A stretch of DNA of 9,423 bases, taken from NCBI GenBank assembly GCA_016875755.1, contig VGOX01000061.1, forward strand, positions 1-9,423. The letters run 5' to 3'. This DNA comes from Chloroflexota bacterium (GTDB lineage: Bacteria; Chloroflexota; Anaerolineae; Anaerolineales; Villigracilaceae). Of the stretch, positions 1 through 6,090 are shown piece after piece (position 1 is the first letter of the stretch; every line of letters starts with the position of its first letter). The notes under the pieces are model-generated. The model was given only the letters and a program-made list of their open reading frames with translations. It ran no database searches and had not been told where the DNA came from. The translations under genes and the position numbers were made by a program.

Positions 1-93
1 GATCGTGTTGCCGAAACAAAACAGATCCCACCCATGTCCCTTCTGGTGACAAAGCGCGCTCATGAACTCAACCTCAGTGGCTCCTGGGCTTGA
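1..93 (+). CDS. Possible 3' end of an unidentified gene, cut by the window edge
   Basis: The first reading frame is open from base 1 to a TGA at 91-93, giving 30 residues that end in LLVTKRAHELNLSGSWA. The mix of hydrophobic and charged residues looks like a genuine protein C-terminus, but 30 codons are too few to name a family, and chance openness over this length is possible. A competing minus-strand reading starts at an ATG at 63 and runs off the edge. If the plus-strand reading is right, this gene lies about 176 bases upstream of the regulator start at 270 in the same direction. Confidence 0.35.
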   Translation, partial: DRVAETKQIPPMSLLVTKRAHELNLSGSWA

Positions 94-269
94 GAGACTC
101 TCCCCCCCCGAATTTTTGAGAGGATACCTGTTTTTTGCTTAAACAATTTGCCCGATTCGTAATGTATTTGTCTTGTCACAAAAAATTGTGTGTTTGGCTG
201 CGCTCTGGAATGATTAGGGTGTCAATACAAAAACGCACACCTCATGCACTACTTGGGCAAGGAAAATTT
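94..269 (+). promoter_or_regulatory. Leader region of the XRE-cupin regulator with a small CACAA-N4-TTGTG palindrome
   Basis: This gap holds a run of eight C (102-109), a T-rich stretch (130-136) and a perfect 5-bp inverted repeat, CACAA at 177-181 and TTGTG at 186-190. The palindrome lies about 80 bases before the regulator start and could be an operator for autoregulation, as is common for XRE regulators. A TTGTCA hexamer at 173-178 resembles a -35 box, but I find no convincing -10 at the right distance. The promoter is therefore not located with confidence. Confidence 0.25.
259..264 (+). promoter_or_regulatory. Ribosome binding site that sets the regulator start
   Basis: AAGGAA lies five bases before the ATG at 270. 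The frame stays open back to a TTG at 135, but that codon has no ribosome site, and the extra 45 residues look unlike any helix-turn-helix protein N-terminus. The ATG at 270 is therefore preferred. Confidence 0.7.
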
Positions 270-884
270 ATGGAAAAAACATTTTCACTCGGCGACAAAC
301 TGCGGCAGCTTCGAAGCGAGCGCAACATCTCCCAGCGTGACCTGGCGCGCATGGCAGACCTTTCCCCCAATTCCATCAGCCTGATCGAGCGCGATGAGAC
401 TTCGCCCAGTGTTGCCACTCTGCAAAGTTTGGCTACCGCCTTGAATGTGCGCATGAGTTATTTTTTTGAGGAAGAATCGCCAACGTCCGTCCTTCATCTG
501 AAAGCGGGCTCGCGCCCAAAGATCGATAACAATGGGGTGGTGATCGAAGGTATGGGACAAACCCTTCCTTCACAGGAACTGGAGCCGTTCACGGTCACGC
601 TTGAACCGAAAGCTGGCAGCGGCGGCGAACGGCAGGTGGTTCACTCTGGTCATGAATTCGTCTATTGCTTGCAGGGGAAAATCGAATACGTCATTGACGG
701 CGAGATCTACCTTTTGGAAACTGGTGATATTTTGATCTTTGAAGCGACCCTCCCGCATCTCTGGCGCAACCCCTTTGATGAAGAAGCGAAATTCATTCTG
801 GTGCTACAAACCCCCAACGCCTCACGCGAACCCGTCCAGCGACATTTTCTGAACACCCCATCTGTCAGACACATCGGCGGATAA
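270..884 (+). CDS. XRE-family transcriptional regulator with C-terminal cupin domain
   Basis: This is a 204-residue DNA-binding regulator of the HTH_3 plus cupin_2 type (PuuR/SutR-like architecture). Residues 8-65 form the helix-turn-helix: LRQLRSERNISQRDLA, then the recognition-helix segment LSPNSISLIERDETSPSV. Residues 108-195 form the cupin barrel. Motif 1 is seen at G118 to G136 with H125, H128 and E129, and motif 2 at G152-D153 to N167 with H163, so metal-binding residues appear present. Family members sense a small ligand through the cupin and control nearby catabolic or stress genes; the ligand here is unknown. The gene is monocistronic, with its own ribosome site and a strong terminator 33 bases after the stop. 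It converges with the two-component genes and shows no obvious tie to the sulfur operon. Confidence 0.9.
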   Translation: MEKTFSLGDKLRQLRSERNISQRDLARMADLSPNSISLIERDETSPSVATLQSLATALNVRMSYFFEEESPTSVLHLKAGSRPKIDNNGVVIEGMGQTLPSQELEPFTVTLEPKAGSGGERQVVHSGHEFVYCLQGKIEYVIDGEIYLLETGDILIFEATLPHLWRNPFDEEAKFILVLQTPNASREPVQRHFLNTPSVRHIGG

Positions 885-916
885 ATTTCAAATCATGGAC
901 GCCTTGTTCTTAAATC

Positions 917-961
917 AAAAACATTGCACAGGTATTTTGGAATACCGTGCAATGTTTTTTT
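917..961 (+). terminator. Intrinsic terminator of the XRE-cupin gene
   Basis: A long hairpin begins 33 bases after the stop. AAAACATTGCAC (917-928 plus C929) and GGTATT (931-936) pair with AATACC (941-946) and GTGCAATGTTTT (947-958), with one bulged A at 930 and a TTGG loop at 937-940. The stem ends in a T-run to 961. This is a textbook Rho-independent terminator on the plus strand. The A-run on the 5' side means it could also act on transcripts from the opposite strand. Confidence 0.92.
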
Positions 962-1000
962 ATTCTGGGTCTGCCGTTTATAACGGGAAACCCCTATTCG

Positions 1001-1077
1001 ACCACAAAGGAGACAAAGGGTCACAAAGGAAAAAGCCCCAAAATGCCCCTTTGTGTACCTTTGTGACACTTCGTGGT
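1001..1077. repeat. Imperfect inverted repeat built from ACAAAGG units
   Basis: ACAAAGG occurs three times on the left (1004-1010, 1013-1019, 1023-1029). Its complement CCTTTGT occurs twice on the right (1048-1054, 1058-1064), followed by a degenerate third copy, ACTTCGTGGT (1068-1077), which mirrors ACCACAAAGG (1001-1010). The arms are about 29 bases long around an 18-base spacer. The open frame across this stretch is an accident of the repeat. It resembles intergenic CACAAAGG-type palindromes that I recall from many environmental genomes, but its function is unknown. Confidence 0.75.
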
Positions 1078-1102
1078 AAAAAAATTCCCGCCAGAAACGG
1101 GA
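1078..1102 (-). terminator. Probable minus-strand terminator of the two-component genes
   Basis: Read on the minus strand, TCCCG (1102-1098) and CGGGA (1090-1086) form a 5-bp GC-rich stem with a 7-base loop, followed by a T-run (complement of the seven A at 1078-1084). It lies about 62 bases beyond the response regulator stop. The stem is short, so strength is uncertain, but position and T-tract fit an intrinsic terminator. Confidence 0.65.
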
Positions 1103-1164
1103 GAGCCTTTATTCTTTTACACTGGCATATCCGCACGCCATTGAAAAAGAAAATGGTGTTGACT

Positions 1165-1812
1165 TTATGAGCGTTCGATCAAACCCAGGCGCATTGCGGT
1201 GATAACGGCTTGTGCGCGATTTGGCTGTTTCATTTTTTCAAGAATATTCTTTGCATGACTGCGGATCGTTTCTTCCCCTACACTTAATTGTGCGGCGATC
1301 TGGCGATAGGTGTTTGGCGTTGCCATCCATTCAAGCACTTCCAATTCGCGCGGAGTTAATGAAGCCGGCGCGGGATGTTGCGGCTGGCTGTGCATCCGGC
1401 TCACAACCTTCTTCATCACATCGGGATGAAGGTATGCCTCTCCATGTACTACGGCACGAATCGCTCTCACCAGTTCGCCAGGCTCGATATTTTTCAACAC
1501 ATATCCCTCGATGCCCGCCGCAACCAGATCAAATACGCGGTCATCCACTTCTGTGCCGGTTAACATCATTATTTTTATTTTTGGATTTGACTTCCGTAGT
1601 GCAAGTGCCATTGCCTGCCCGTCCATTTCAGGCATGACCAGATCAATAAGGGTGATATCTGGATGGAGGTGGAGCGCTGCTTCCAATCCTGCCTGTCCAT
1701 TCTCCGCTTCACCTACGACCTCGAGGTCTGGTTCAAGGCGGAGAACCATTGCCAGCCCCTTGCGGACTACGGCGTGGTCATCCACAATGAGGATGCGAAT
1801 CGGGTCAGACAT
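1165..1812 (-). CDS. NarL/FixJ-family response regulator
   Basis: This 215-residue protein (start MSDPIRILIVDD) has a receiver domain at residues 3-120 and a LuxR-type helix-turn-helix at about 149-211. The acidic pair is D11-D12, the phospho-acceptor is D57 in LIDLVMPEMDG, the switch threonine is T85 in MMLTG, and the conserved lysine is K107 in YVLK. The output domain shows the LTPRELEVLEWMA motif and the recognition stretch VGEETIRSHAKNILEKM. On phosphorylation by the partner kinase it should dimerise and bind promoter DNA. The ATG at 1812 overlaps the kinase stop (ATGTCTGA), implying translational coupling; an in-frame ATG at 1824 would add four residues. Neither start has a clear ribosome site of its own. 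The target is unknown, but the nearest divergent promoter is that of the sulfur operon. Confidence 0.95.
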   Translation of the reverse strand: MSDPIRILIVDDHAVVRKGLAMVLRLEPDLEVVGEAENGQAGLEAALHLHPDITLIDLVMPEMDGQAMALALRKSNPKIKIMMLTGTEVDDRVFDLVAAGIEGYVLKNIEPGELVRAIRAVVHGEAYLHPDVMKKVVSRMHSQPQHPAPASLTPRELEVLEWMATPNTYRQIAAQLSVGEETIRSHAKNILEKMKQPNRAQAVITAMRLGLIERS

Positions 1813-3478
1813 GATGATGTCCATGAATGGGCAGGTTGATCATGATCCGCGTGCCTTCGTTGGGCTGGCTGATGATCTCGAAATCGCCGCCCATGACACG
1901 GGCGCGTTCCTGAATGCCATGCAGACCGAAATGCTCGCGGTTCTGGCTGCGGGATAGGGCAATGGCGGGGTCGAACCCCCTGCCCTGATCGGAAATATCC
2001 AAAAACACTTCATCGTTTGAAATCGTCAGGCACAGGCGGGCAGAGTTTGCGCCGGAGTGGCGGGCGGCATTTGCCAGCGCCTCTTGTGCCATGCGGTAGA
2101 TGGTTCTGCGCATGCCTGAGGGGAGTGAGTTGAAATCTCCGTGGTGGTTGAAGATGATGCTGAATGCGCGGGATCGGCAGCAGTTGCTTACGTAGTTGGT
2201 CAGGTCGCCCATGAATAGTTCGATGGTCAGCGCGGAGGGCCACAAGTCGAAAATCGAGCGGCGGACGCCGTCATGCGCGTCCCGTGCCAGGGTGCGCAGT
2301 TCGACCAGTTCCTTCCTGACGTCCTCCACTTGTTCTGGAAGCATGGCAATGCAGGCTTCCAGAGAATAGGTGATTCCAAAAAGTGATTGCGCCACGGTAT
2401 CGTGAATATCACGGGCAATGCGGTTGCGTTCAGTTTCGATGGCAAGGCTTCGGGCGCGGTCAATGCACAGGATGGTCGTGCCAAGCGCAAGGGCGGCTTG
2501 ATTCGCAACCGTCATCAAGGTGGCTTCCTTTTCCTTGGTCAACCCTGCTTCTTCCACCAGCAGGATGCCAACCGGGTGTTCCCGTAAATACAGGGGCAGT
2601 ACAAACCATTTATCATTGGCAAGCCAGGCGTTGAATTCCGCATCTGGAAGCAGGTGTTGTCCATTTGTGGTGAAATGACTGCGTGTGAGCAGGGATTTGA
2701 CGAGGTCGCCATGCACGGGGTTCAACGAGATCGGCATGACGTTGGGGAAGGACTCCTCCGGCGGGAACACCATCCACCCGCCCAATTCTTCACGTGTGGG
2801 GTCTACCAATGCAAGCACTGCTTTTGAAAATCCCAAGTCAGTGGTCACTGCGTTGAGTACCTGTGTTTGCACCGAGACAAGATCGGGCGCGGCTTGCAGT
2901 AGCATGGTCAGGTCATGGATGATTTCCAATTGGCGGTGGGCGGTTTCGAGATTGTTATTGACGTGGTTGATCGACTTCAACAGAGTGGAAGGGTACGCAA
3001 TCAAAATGGGGATGAGCCAGATGCCGGCAAGTTGGGTCATCAACACCACGCTGTCACGCATGGTATCCACAAATCCACCGTAATAATTTGAAAAGAGGTA
3101 CAGTGGTGTGAACACAGCCGAAACAACCAGCGCGCCGCGCATTTGGAAGAAAAATGCGCCAGCCAGAAGCGGGCTGAGCGCATATAGATAGTAAGGGCTT
3201 TGCACCCCCCCGCTCACGGCGAGGATGAATGTGGAGAATAATATATCCACGCTGAGGAAGGCGGGGTACTCCATCACCGCCTTATTAAGCGGGCGGTTGA
3301 AAATGGAGATCACACTGTTCACAAACAGAGCAATGATAAAAACGATGGCGGGGGGCATCCACGCGTCTGCACGGCTGGTTAACATAAACACGGCAGGGAT
3401 CAGAGACACCCAACGATAAATGACCAAAAAAAGAAATATGGGGTTTGCGCGAAAGTTGGTTTTGATAGAACGGAACAT
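1805..3478 (-). CDS. Membrane sensor histidine kinase, NarX/DesK class (HisKA_3), with GAF-like domain
   Basis: This is a 557-residue kinase. Residues 13-162 contain about five to six hydrophobic segments (for example 14-33, 43-60, 72-90, 98-125, 145-162) with no sizeable periplasmic domain, so the signal is probably sensed in the membrane or the cytoplasm. Residues 170-200 look coiled-coil, and 200-335 fit a GAF-like domain. The dimerisation/phosphotransfer box is ERNRIARDIHDTVAQSLFGI with H359. The ATPase domain has N470 in QEALANAARHS, the DQGRGFD box at 497-503 and the HFGLHGIQERA box at 516-526. H-box and N-box residues are intact. Its stop overlaps the regulator start, so the two are co-translated partners. 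No Shine-Dalgarno is visible before the ATG at 3478 (the leader is pyrimidine-rich), and an in-frame stop at 3494-3496 bars a longer start. Confidence 0.93.
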   Translation of the reverse strand: MFRSIKTNFRANPIFLFLVIYRWVSLIPAVFMLTSRADAWMPPAIVFIIALFVNSVISIFNRPLNKAVMEYPAFLSVDILFSTFILAVSGGVQSPYYLYALSPLLAGAFFFQMRGALVVSAVFTPLYLFSNYYGGFVDTMRDSVVLMTQLAGIWLIPILIAYPSTLLKSINHVNNNLETAHRQLEIIHDLTMLLQAAPDLVSVQTQVLNAVTTDLGFSKAVLALVDPTREELGGWMVFPPEESFPNVMPISLNPVHGDLVKSLLTRSHFTTNGQHLLPDAEFNAWLANDKWFVLPLYLREHPVGILLVEEAGLTKEKEATLMTVANQAALALGTTILCIDRARSLAIETERNRIARDIHDTVAQSLFGITYSLEACIAMLPEQVEDVRKELVELRTLARDAHDGVRRSIFDLWPSALTIELFMGDLTNYVSNCCRSRAFSIIFNHHGDFNSLPSGMRRTIYRMAQEALANAARHSGANSARLCLTISNDEVFLDISDQGRGFDPAIALSRSQNREHFGLHGIQERARVMGGDFEIISQPNEGTRIMINLPIHGHHHV

Positions 3479-3631
3479 AAGAAGGAGGGAACCCTATAGG
3501 TACTCACCTTGCGCAATTTTGAGAGAAGACGGGGCTTCCCCTCGCCCTCTGTCGAAAGCACAAAGTGAGTTGTTTACAAATCAAACATCTTCGAATGATT
3601 ATATCCGAATTGATTTTTGGCGCTATACCCA

Positions 3632-3651
3632 TCTCCCCCGTGCGGGGGAGA
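3632..3651 (+). other. Strong GC-rich hairpin in the operon leader
   Basis: TCTCCCCC (3632-3639) pairs perfectly with GGGGGAGA (3644-3651) across a GTGC tetraloop. No T-run follows (AAAATCCC instead), so it is not a standard terminator. A second, weaker stem, ATCCC (3656-3660) with GGGAT (3669-3673), follows directly. The pair lies 54-95 bases before the tusA start and could affect mRNA stability or mark a degraded mobile repeat. I do not recognise a known riboswitch. Confidence 0.6.
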
Positions 3652-3713
3652 GAAAATCCCATGGATGCGGGATGGCAAACCAAACCTCAATTCATTATCA
3701 TACGTCCGTTCCC

Positions 3714-3721
3714 AAAGGAGG
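3714..3721 (+). promoter_or_regulatory. Strong ribosome binding site of tusA
   Basis: AAAGGAGG is a near-perfect anti-16S match five bases before the ATG at 3727. It suggests efficient translation of the first gene of the operon. Confidence 0.85.
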
Positions 3722-3726
3722 CTTAA

Positions 3727-3966
3727 ATGTCTGACGTGATTAAGGAAGATCAGGTGTTGGATTGTTCCGGAATGTTGTGCCCGATGCCGGTCGTAAAAGC
3801 GACCAAGGCGATCAAAGAAATGCAGTCGGGTCAGGTATTAAAGATGATCGCCACCGACCCCGGCGCTCCCCCGGATATGGAAGCATGGAGCCGCCAGACG
3901 GGGCATGAGCTGCTCCGCTCGATGGAAGAGGGCGGCAAGTTCATCTTCTTTTTGAAGAAAAAATAA
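3727..3966 (+). CDS. tusA: TusA-family sulfur carrier protein
   Basis: This is a 79-residue protein, the usual TusA size. It shows the signature LDCSGMLCPMPVVKATKAI with the sulfur-carrying cysteine at C18 in CPMP and a second cysteine at C13. It also has the conserved DPGAPPDMEAW (about 44-54) and TGHELL segments of the beta-alpha-beta-alpha-beta fold. Family members carry a persulfide on the CPxP cysteine, either for tRNA thiolation (TusA-TusBCD) or for sulfur oxidation (Dsr and sHdr pathways). Placement as first gene before two DsrE proteins and hdrCBA argues for the second role here; that is inference. The next gene starts 30 bases later, with no terminator between. Confidence 0.95.
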   Translation: MSDVIKEDQVLDCSGMLCPMPVVKATKAIKEMQSGQVLKMIATDPGAPPDMEAWSRQTGHELLRSMEEGGKFIFFLKKK

Positions 3967-3996
3967 CCCCCACTGTTTTAATACGGAGAAAGCACC

Positions 3997-4521
3997 ATGT
4001 CAAAATCCGATCCGAATGCACCCAAAAGACTTGCCCTGATTGCCAGCAAGGGGACTCTCGACTGGGCATATCCGCCGTTCATCCTTGCCAGTGCGGCAGC
4101 CGCCATGGGTTGGGATGTGACCATCTTCTTCACCTTCTTCGGTCTGCCCCTGCTCAAACCAAAACTGGAAGCGCAGGTTTCACCGCTGGGCAACCCAGCC
4201 ATGCCGATGAAAATGCCCTTTGGTCCGGAAGGGTTTCAAAATTTTAACTGGCCCATGCCAAACATTTTGATGTCCAACGTACCGGGGTTTGAAAGCATGG
4301 CAACCAGTTTGATGAAGCAAACCTTCAAAAACAAAGGGGTTGCCACGGTTGAGGAATTGCGCGAGATGTGCCTTGACCTTGATGTCAAAATGATCGGCTG
4401 CCAGATGACGATGGATGTCTTTGGTTTCAAGAAGGAAGAATTCATCCCACAATGCGAAATCGGCGGCGCGGCAACCTTCCTCGAATTTGCCGCAGACGCA
4501 GACGTACAGTTGTTCATCTGA
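3997..4521 (+). CDS. DsrE-family sulfur transfer protein of the DrsE_2 (PF13686-like) type
   Basis: This 174-residue protein has the family N-terminus ASKGTLDWAYPPFILASAAAAMGWDVTIFFTFFG (residues 17-49, shown in pieces: ASKGTLDWAYPP, then the hydrophobic helix and strand). Its C-terminal part carries conserved cysteines C125 (LREMCLDL) and C135 (MIGCQMTMDVFG) plus C153, and it ends in the DADVQLFI strand typical of DsrE folds. The helix around 28-38 is hydrophobic but part of the fold rather than a clear membrane anchor. Relatives near sHdr and TusA genes exchange persulfide sulfur with TusA, probably through the C125/C135 region. GGAGA at 3985-3989 lies seven bases before the ATG. The STAS gene follows after 15 bases, so the two are probably co-translated. 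Confidence 0.88.
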   Translation: MSKSDPNAPKRLALIASKGTLDWAYPPFILASAAAAMGWDVTIFFTFFGLPLLKPKLEAQVSPLGNPAMPMKMPFGPEGFQNFNWPMPNILMSNVPGFESMATSLMKQTFKNKGVATVEELREMCLDLDVKMIGCQMTMDVFGFKKEEFIPQCEIGGAATFLEFAADADVQLFI

Positions 4522-4536
4522 TCAAGGAGAGGATTC

Positions 4537-4875
4537 ATGGAAAAAATTTCCATCCAAACAGAAGCCAGAGGAACTGCGACTGTCGTCACCGTGAGCGGCA
4601 GGATTGACTCAGAAACCGCCTCAAAACTGGACGCGGAACTGACCAGCGCCGTAGGCGGGAGTGCGAATCTCGTCCTGGAGATGCAAGGTGTGGACTACAT
4701 GTCGTCGGCGGGGATTCGCGCCATTGTCAAAGCCGCACAGGCAGCAGAGAAAAAAGGCGGCCCGGTGAAAATGGCATCTGCGCCCGAATTGGTTACATCC
4801 ATCTTTTATACCGTCGGCATCGTGGACAAGATCAAATCCTACGCGACGGTTGACGAAGCGATCGCAAGTTTCTAA
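4537..4875 (+). CDS. STAS-domain protein (anti-sigma factor antagonist type)
   Basis: This 112-residue single STAS domain (SpoIIAA/RsbV-like) starts ISIQTEARGTATVVTVSGRID. Residues 52-60 (VDYMSSAGI) match the phosphorylatable loop of the family, with S56-S57 as the candidate phospho-serines. The strand NLVLEMQGVDY and the C-terminal helix (VDEAIASF) are complete. Classical members bind and release anti-sigma kinases through serine phosphorylation; other STAS domains act as scaffolds or transporter modules. No anti-sigma factor, serine kinase or phosphatase gene lies in the window, and the protein sits between two DsrE genes, which is unexpected. It has its own strong ribosome site (AAGGAGA, 4524-4530). 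Whether it regulates or physically organises the sulfur relay cannot be told from sequence. Confidence 0.92.
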   Translation: MEKISIQTEARGTATVVTVSGRIDSETASKLDAELTSAVGGSANLVLEMQGVDYMSSAGIRAIVKAAQAAEKKGGPVKMASAPELVTSIFYTVGIVDKIKSYATVDEAIASF

Positions 4876-4902
4876 TTGATAACAGTATAAGGAGAGGGCA
4901 GT

Positions 4903-5304
4903 ATGAGCGTTTGGAAGACGAACGACCCTGAAACAAAGCGGATTTTGTACGTGCAAACTCACGGTGAAAAAGACCCTGAGCGGACGGCAACTCCGTTCTT
5001 CCTCGCCACGGCTGGCGCGGCGATGGACAATGAAGTGTGCATTTACTTCACCATGAACGGTCCGCAGTGCGTGGCAAAAGGAAACGGCGATACGATCATC
5101 ATTCCGCGCAAGGGTGGCGGCGGCAAGGAATTGAAGTTCTTCATCGAACAGGCGGCGGAAAATGGTGTGCGCTTTCTCGTCTGCCAGCCTTCGCTTGACC
5201 TGCACGGCTACACCATGGACGACATGATCGAAGGCGTGGAAATGATCGGCGGCGCAGCATTCAACGACATGGCGTGCGATGCGGATGCGGTGATTGGTTT
5301 TTAG
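4903..5304 (+). CDS. DsrE-family (PF02635-like) sulfur transfer protein
   Basis: This is a 133-residue DsrE-fold protein. It has an N-terminal strand RILYVQTHGEKDPERTATPF, a helix LATAGAAMDNEVCIYFTMNG, and the cysteine-bearing motif FLVCQPSLDLHGYTMDDMI with C94, the likely sulfur-carrying residue by analogy with DsrE/TusD active cysteines. It ends in ACDADAVIGF. Further cysteines are C46, C56 and C125. It differs clearly from the longer DsrE-type protein two genes upstream, so the operon has two different DsrE types rather than a duplication. It probably accepts or donates persulfide sulfur with TusA on the way to the Hdr-like complex (inference). AAGGAGAGGG precedes the ATG. The 3' gap to hdrC is the first to contain a heptamer palindrome. 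Confidence 0.9.
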   Translation: MSVWKTNDPETKRILYVQTHGEKDPERTATPFFLATAGAAMDNEVCIYFTMNGPQCVAKGNGDTIIIPRKGGGGKELKFFIEQAAENGVRFLVCQPSLDLHGYTMDDMIEGVEMIGGAAFNDMACDADAVIGF

Positions 5305-5310
5305 TGAATA

Positions 5311-5366
5311 GAGATTGGTAATTGGTAATTGGGCGTTCGCGCTTCAAAATCTCCAATTACCAGTTA
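5311..5366. repeat. Heptamer palindromic repeat, copy 1 (dsrE-hdrC gap)
   Basis: Left units AGATTGG (5312-5318), TAATTGG (5319-5325) and TAATTGG (5326-5332) face right units CCAATTA (5353-5359) and CCAGTTA (5360-5366). A perfect 10-bp stem TGGTAATTGG / CCAATTACCA (5323-5332 / 5353-5362) encloses a 20-base loop that includes GCGTTCGCGC. The hdrC ribosome site follows directly. Confidence 0.85.
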
Positions 5367-5372
5367 CTTTTT

Positions 5373-5378
5373 AGGAGG
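5373..5378 (+). promoter_or_regulatory. Ribosome binding site that sets the hdrC start
   Basis: AGGAGG lies four bases before the ATG at 5383. An earlier in-frame start at 5329 would put 18 residues inside the palindromic repeat and lacks a ribosome site, so it is rejected. Confidence 0.88.
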
Positions 5379-5382
5379 CACC

Positions 5383-6090
5383 ATGCCGACTACGTTAGAA
5401 AACTGGAACCCTGGCAAAGCACAGGATCGCCACCCCGAAGTTTCATACGAAGAGAAGGAAAAGCTCTTTCTCGAAGTGAAAAATGACCCGCGCTACGAAG
5501 ACTTCCTGTATGGATGCTACGAGTGCGGCATTTGCGTTTCGACCTGCCCTTCGGCGCGCTTCTATGACTACTCACCCCGTGTGATCGCTCAGGCGATGGC
5601 GCGTGAAGACGTGGAACGTGTGTACGACATCATCTCGGAAGATATTTGGAATTGCGCGCAATGCTTCTCATGTCTGCGCTGTCCGCGTGGAAACAACCCA
5701 GGCGGACTTGTAACTTTGCTTCGAGAAGTGGCTGTCAAGAACGGTTTGCAAGAGACTAAGGATGTTTTGCAAGGCTACAGCCGCGTGATCTACAAGGTCA
5801 TGCTCAAGGGCAACCAGGTTTCCCCCGATATGCTCCAGCCAGACTTCTTCCCTGACTGGGGTCCGTGGGTGGGAGAGTTCTCCAAGAACATGCCCGTGTG
5901 GAGAAAAGCCATCCCCGTGGACACCCTGCGCGGCGTCACGGATGCAGCGTGGAAAACGAATAGAAAGACCCTGCTCGAACTCTACACCATCTGGTTCGAG
6001 ACAGGCAACATGGAGATCATCAAGGAAATTGACGAAGGCTTGCACGATTTATTGGCAGATGTGATGCAGGAAGAGTTGGAGGAGGGGTAA
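5383..6090 (+). CDS. hdrC: HdrC-like iron-sulfur subunit (sHdr type, HdrC1 position)
   Basis: This 235-residue protein has an N-terminal ferredoxin-like domain and a helical C-terminal domain, as in HdrC. The first cluster motif is C45-YE-C48-GI-C51-VST-C55-P, a normal CX2CX2CX3CP. The second is C91-AQ-C94-FS-C97-LR-C100-P, that is CX2CX2CX2CP, one residue shorter than the usual spacing. Two [4Fe-4S] clusters are expected, passing electrons between the HdrB-like and HdrA-like subunits in a cytoplasmic complex. The C-terminal part contains DFFPDWGPWVGEF (about 156-168), which I cannot assign to a catalytic role. There is no membrane segment. Its TAA stop is the first part of the next palindromic repeat. 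Identification as HdrC-like is firm; assignment to the sHdr branch rests on gene order and is less certain. Confidence 0.88.
   Translation: MPTTLENWNPGKAQDRHPEVSYEEKEKLFLEVKNDPRYEDFLYGCYECGICVSTCPSARFYDYSPRVIAQAMAREDVERVYDIISEDIWNCAQCFSCLRCPRGNNPGGLVTLLREVAVKNGLQETKDVLQGYSRVIYKVMLKGNQVSPDMLQPDFFPDWGPWVGEFSKNMPVWRKAIPVDTLRGVTDAAWKTNRKTLLELYTIWFETGNMEIIKEIDEGLHDLLADVMQEELEEG

Larger units (their letters stand above)
3479..3726. promoter_or_regulatory. Divergent intergenic region between the kinase and the sulfur operon
   Basis: This 248-base gap must carry the promoters of both the leftward two-component genes and the rightward operon. For the operon, TTTACA (3573-3578) and GATTAT (3597-3602), 18 bases apart, are the best sigma-70-like pair I can find. 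This is weak evidence and would give a leader of roughly 115 bases. Two hairpins follow in that leader (listed separately). On the kinase side, TATAGG read on the minus strand near 3493-3498 could be a -10, but no good -35 matches it. An open frame crosses the gap but has no start signal and is rejected as a gene. Confidence 0.4.

Noticed and set aside
102..109. C8 homopolymer as a phase-variable tract
   Set aside because: It lies outside any supported coding region, and no promoter spacing that it would change can be shown.
135..269. TTG-started 45-residue N-terminal extension of the XRE regulator
   Set aside because: There is no ribosome site at the TTG, and the extension has no family support; ATG 270 has AAGGAA at the right distance and the helix-turn-helix begins a few residues later.
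895..1170. Open frame of 91 codons between the convergent genes
   Set aside because: It runs through the terminator hairpin, the ACAAAGG inverted repeat and the minus-strand terminator, has no ribosome site, and its composition reflects the repeats.
3490..3726. Riboswitch in the operon leader
   Set aside because: Only simple hairpins are visible. I see no conserved core of a known riboswitch class and no terminator or sequestered ribosome site.
3420..3734. 104-codon open frame on the plus strand across the divergent gap
   Set aside because: It begins inside the kinase gene, has no start signal, crosses the leader hairpins, and overlaps the tusA start.
4621..5205. Antisense open frame (194 codons) opposite the STAS and DsrE genes
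   Set aside because: It spans two well-supported genes and their gap, with no ribosome site or recognisable domain.
5329..5382. Upstream start for hdrC inside the palindromic repeat
   Set aside because: The codons would translate repeat DNA; AGGAGG four bases before the ATG at 5383 gives a better start.
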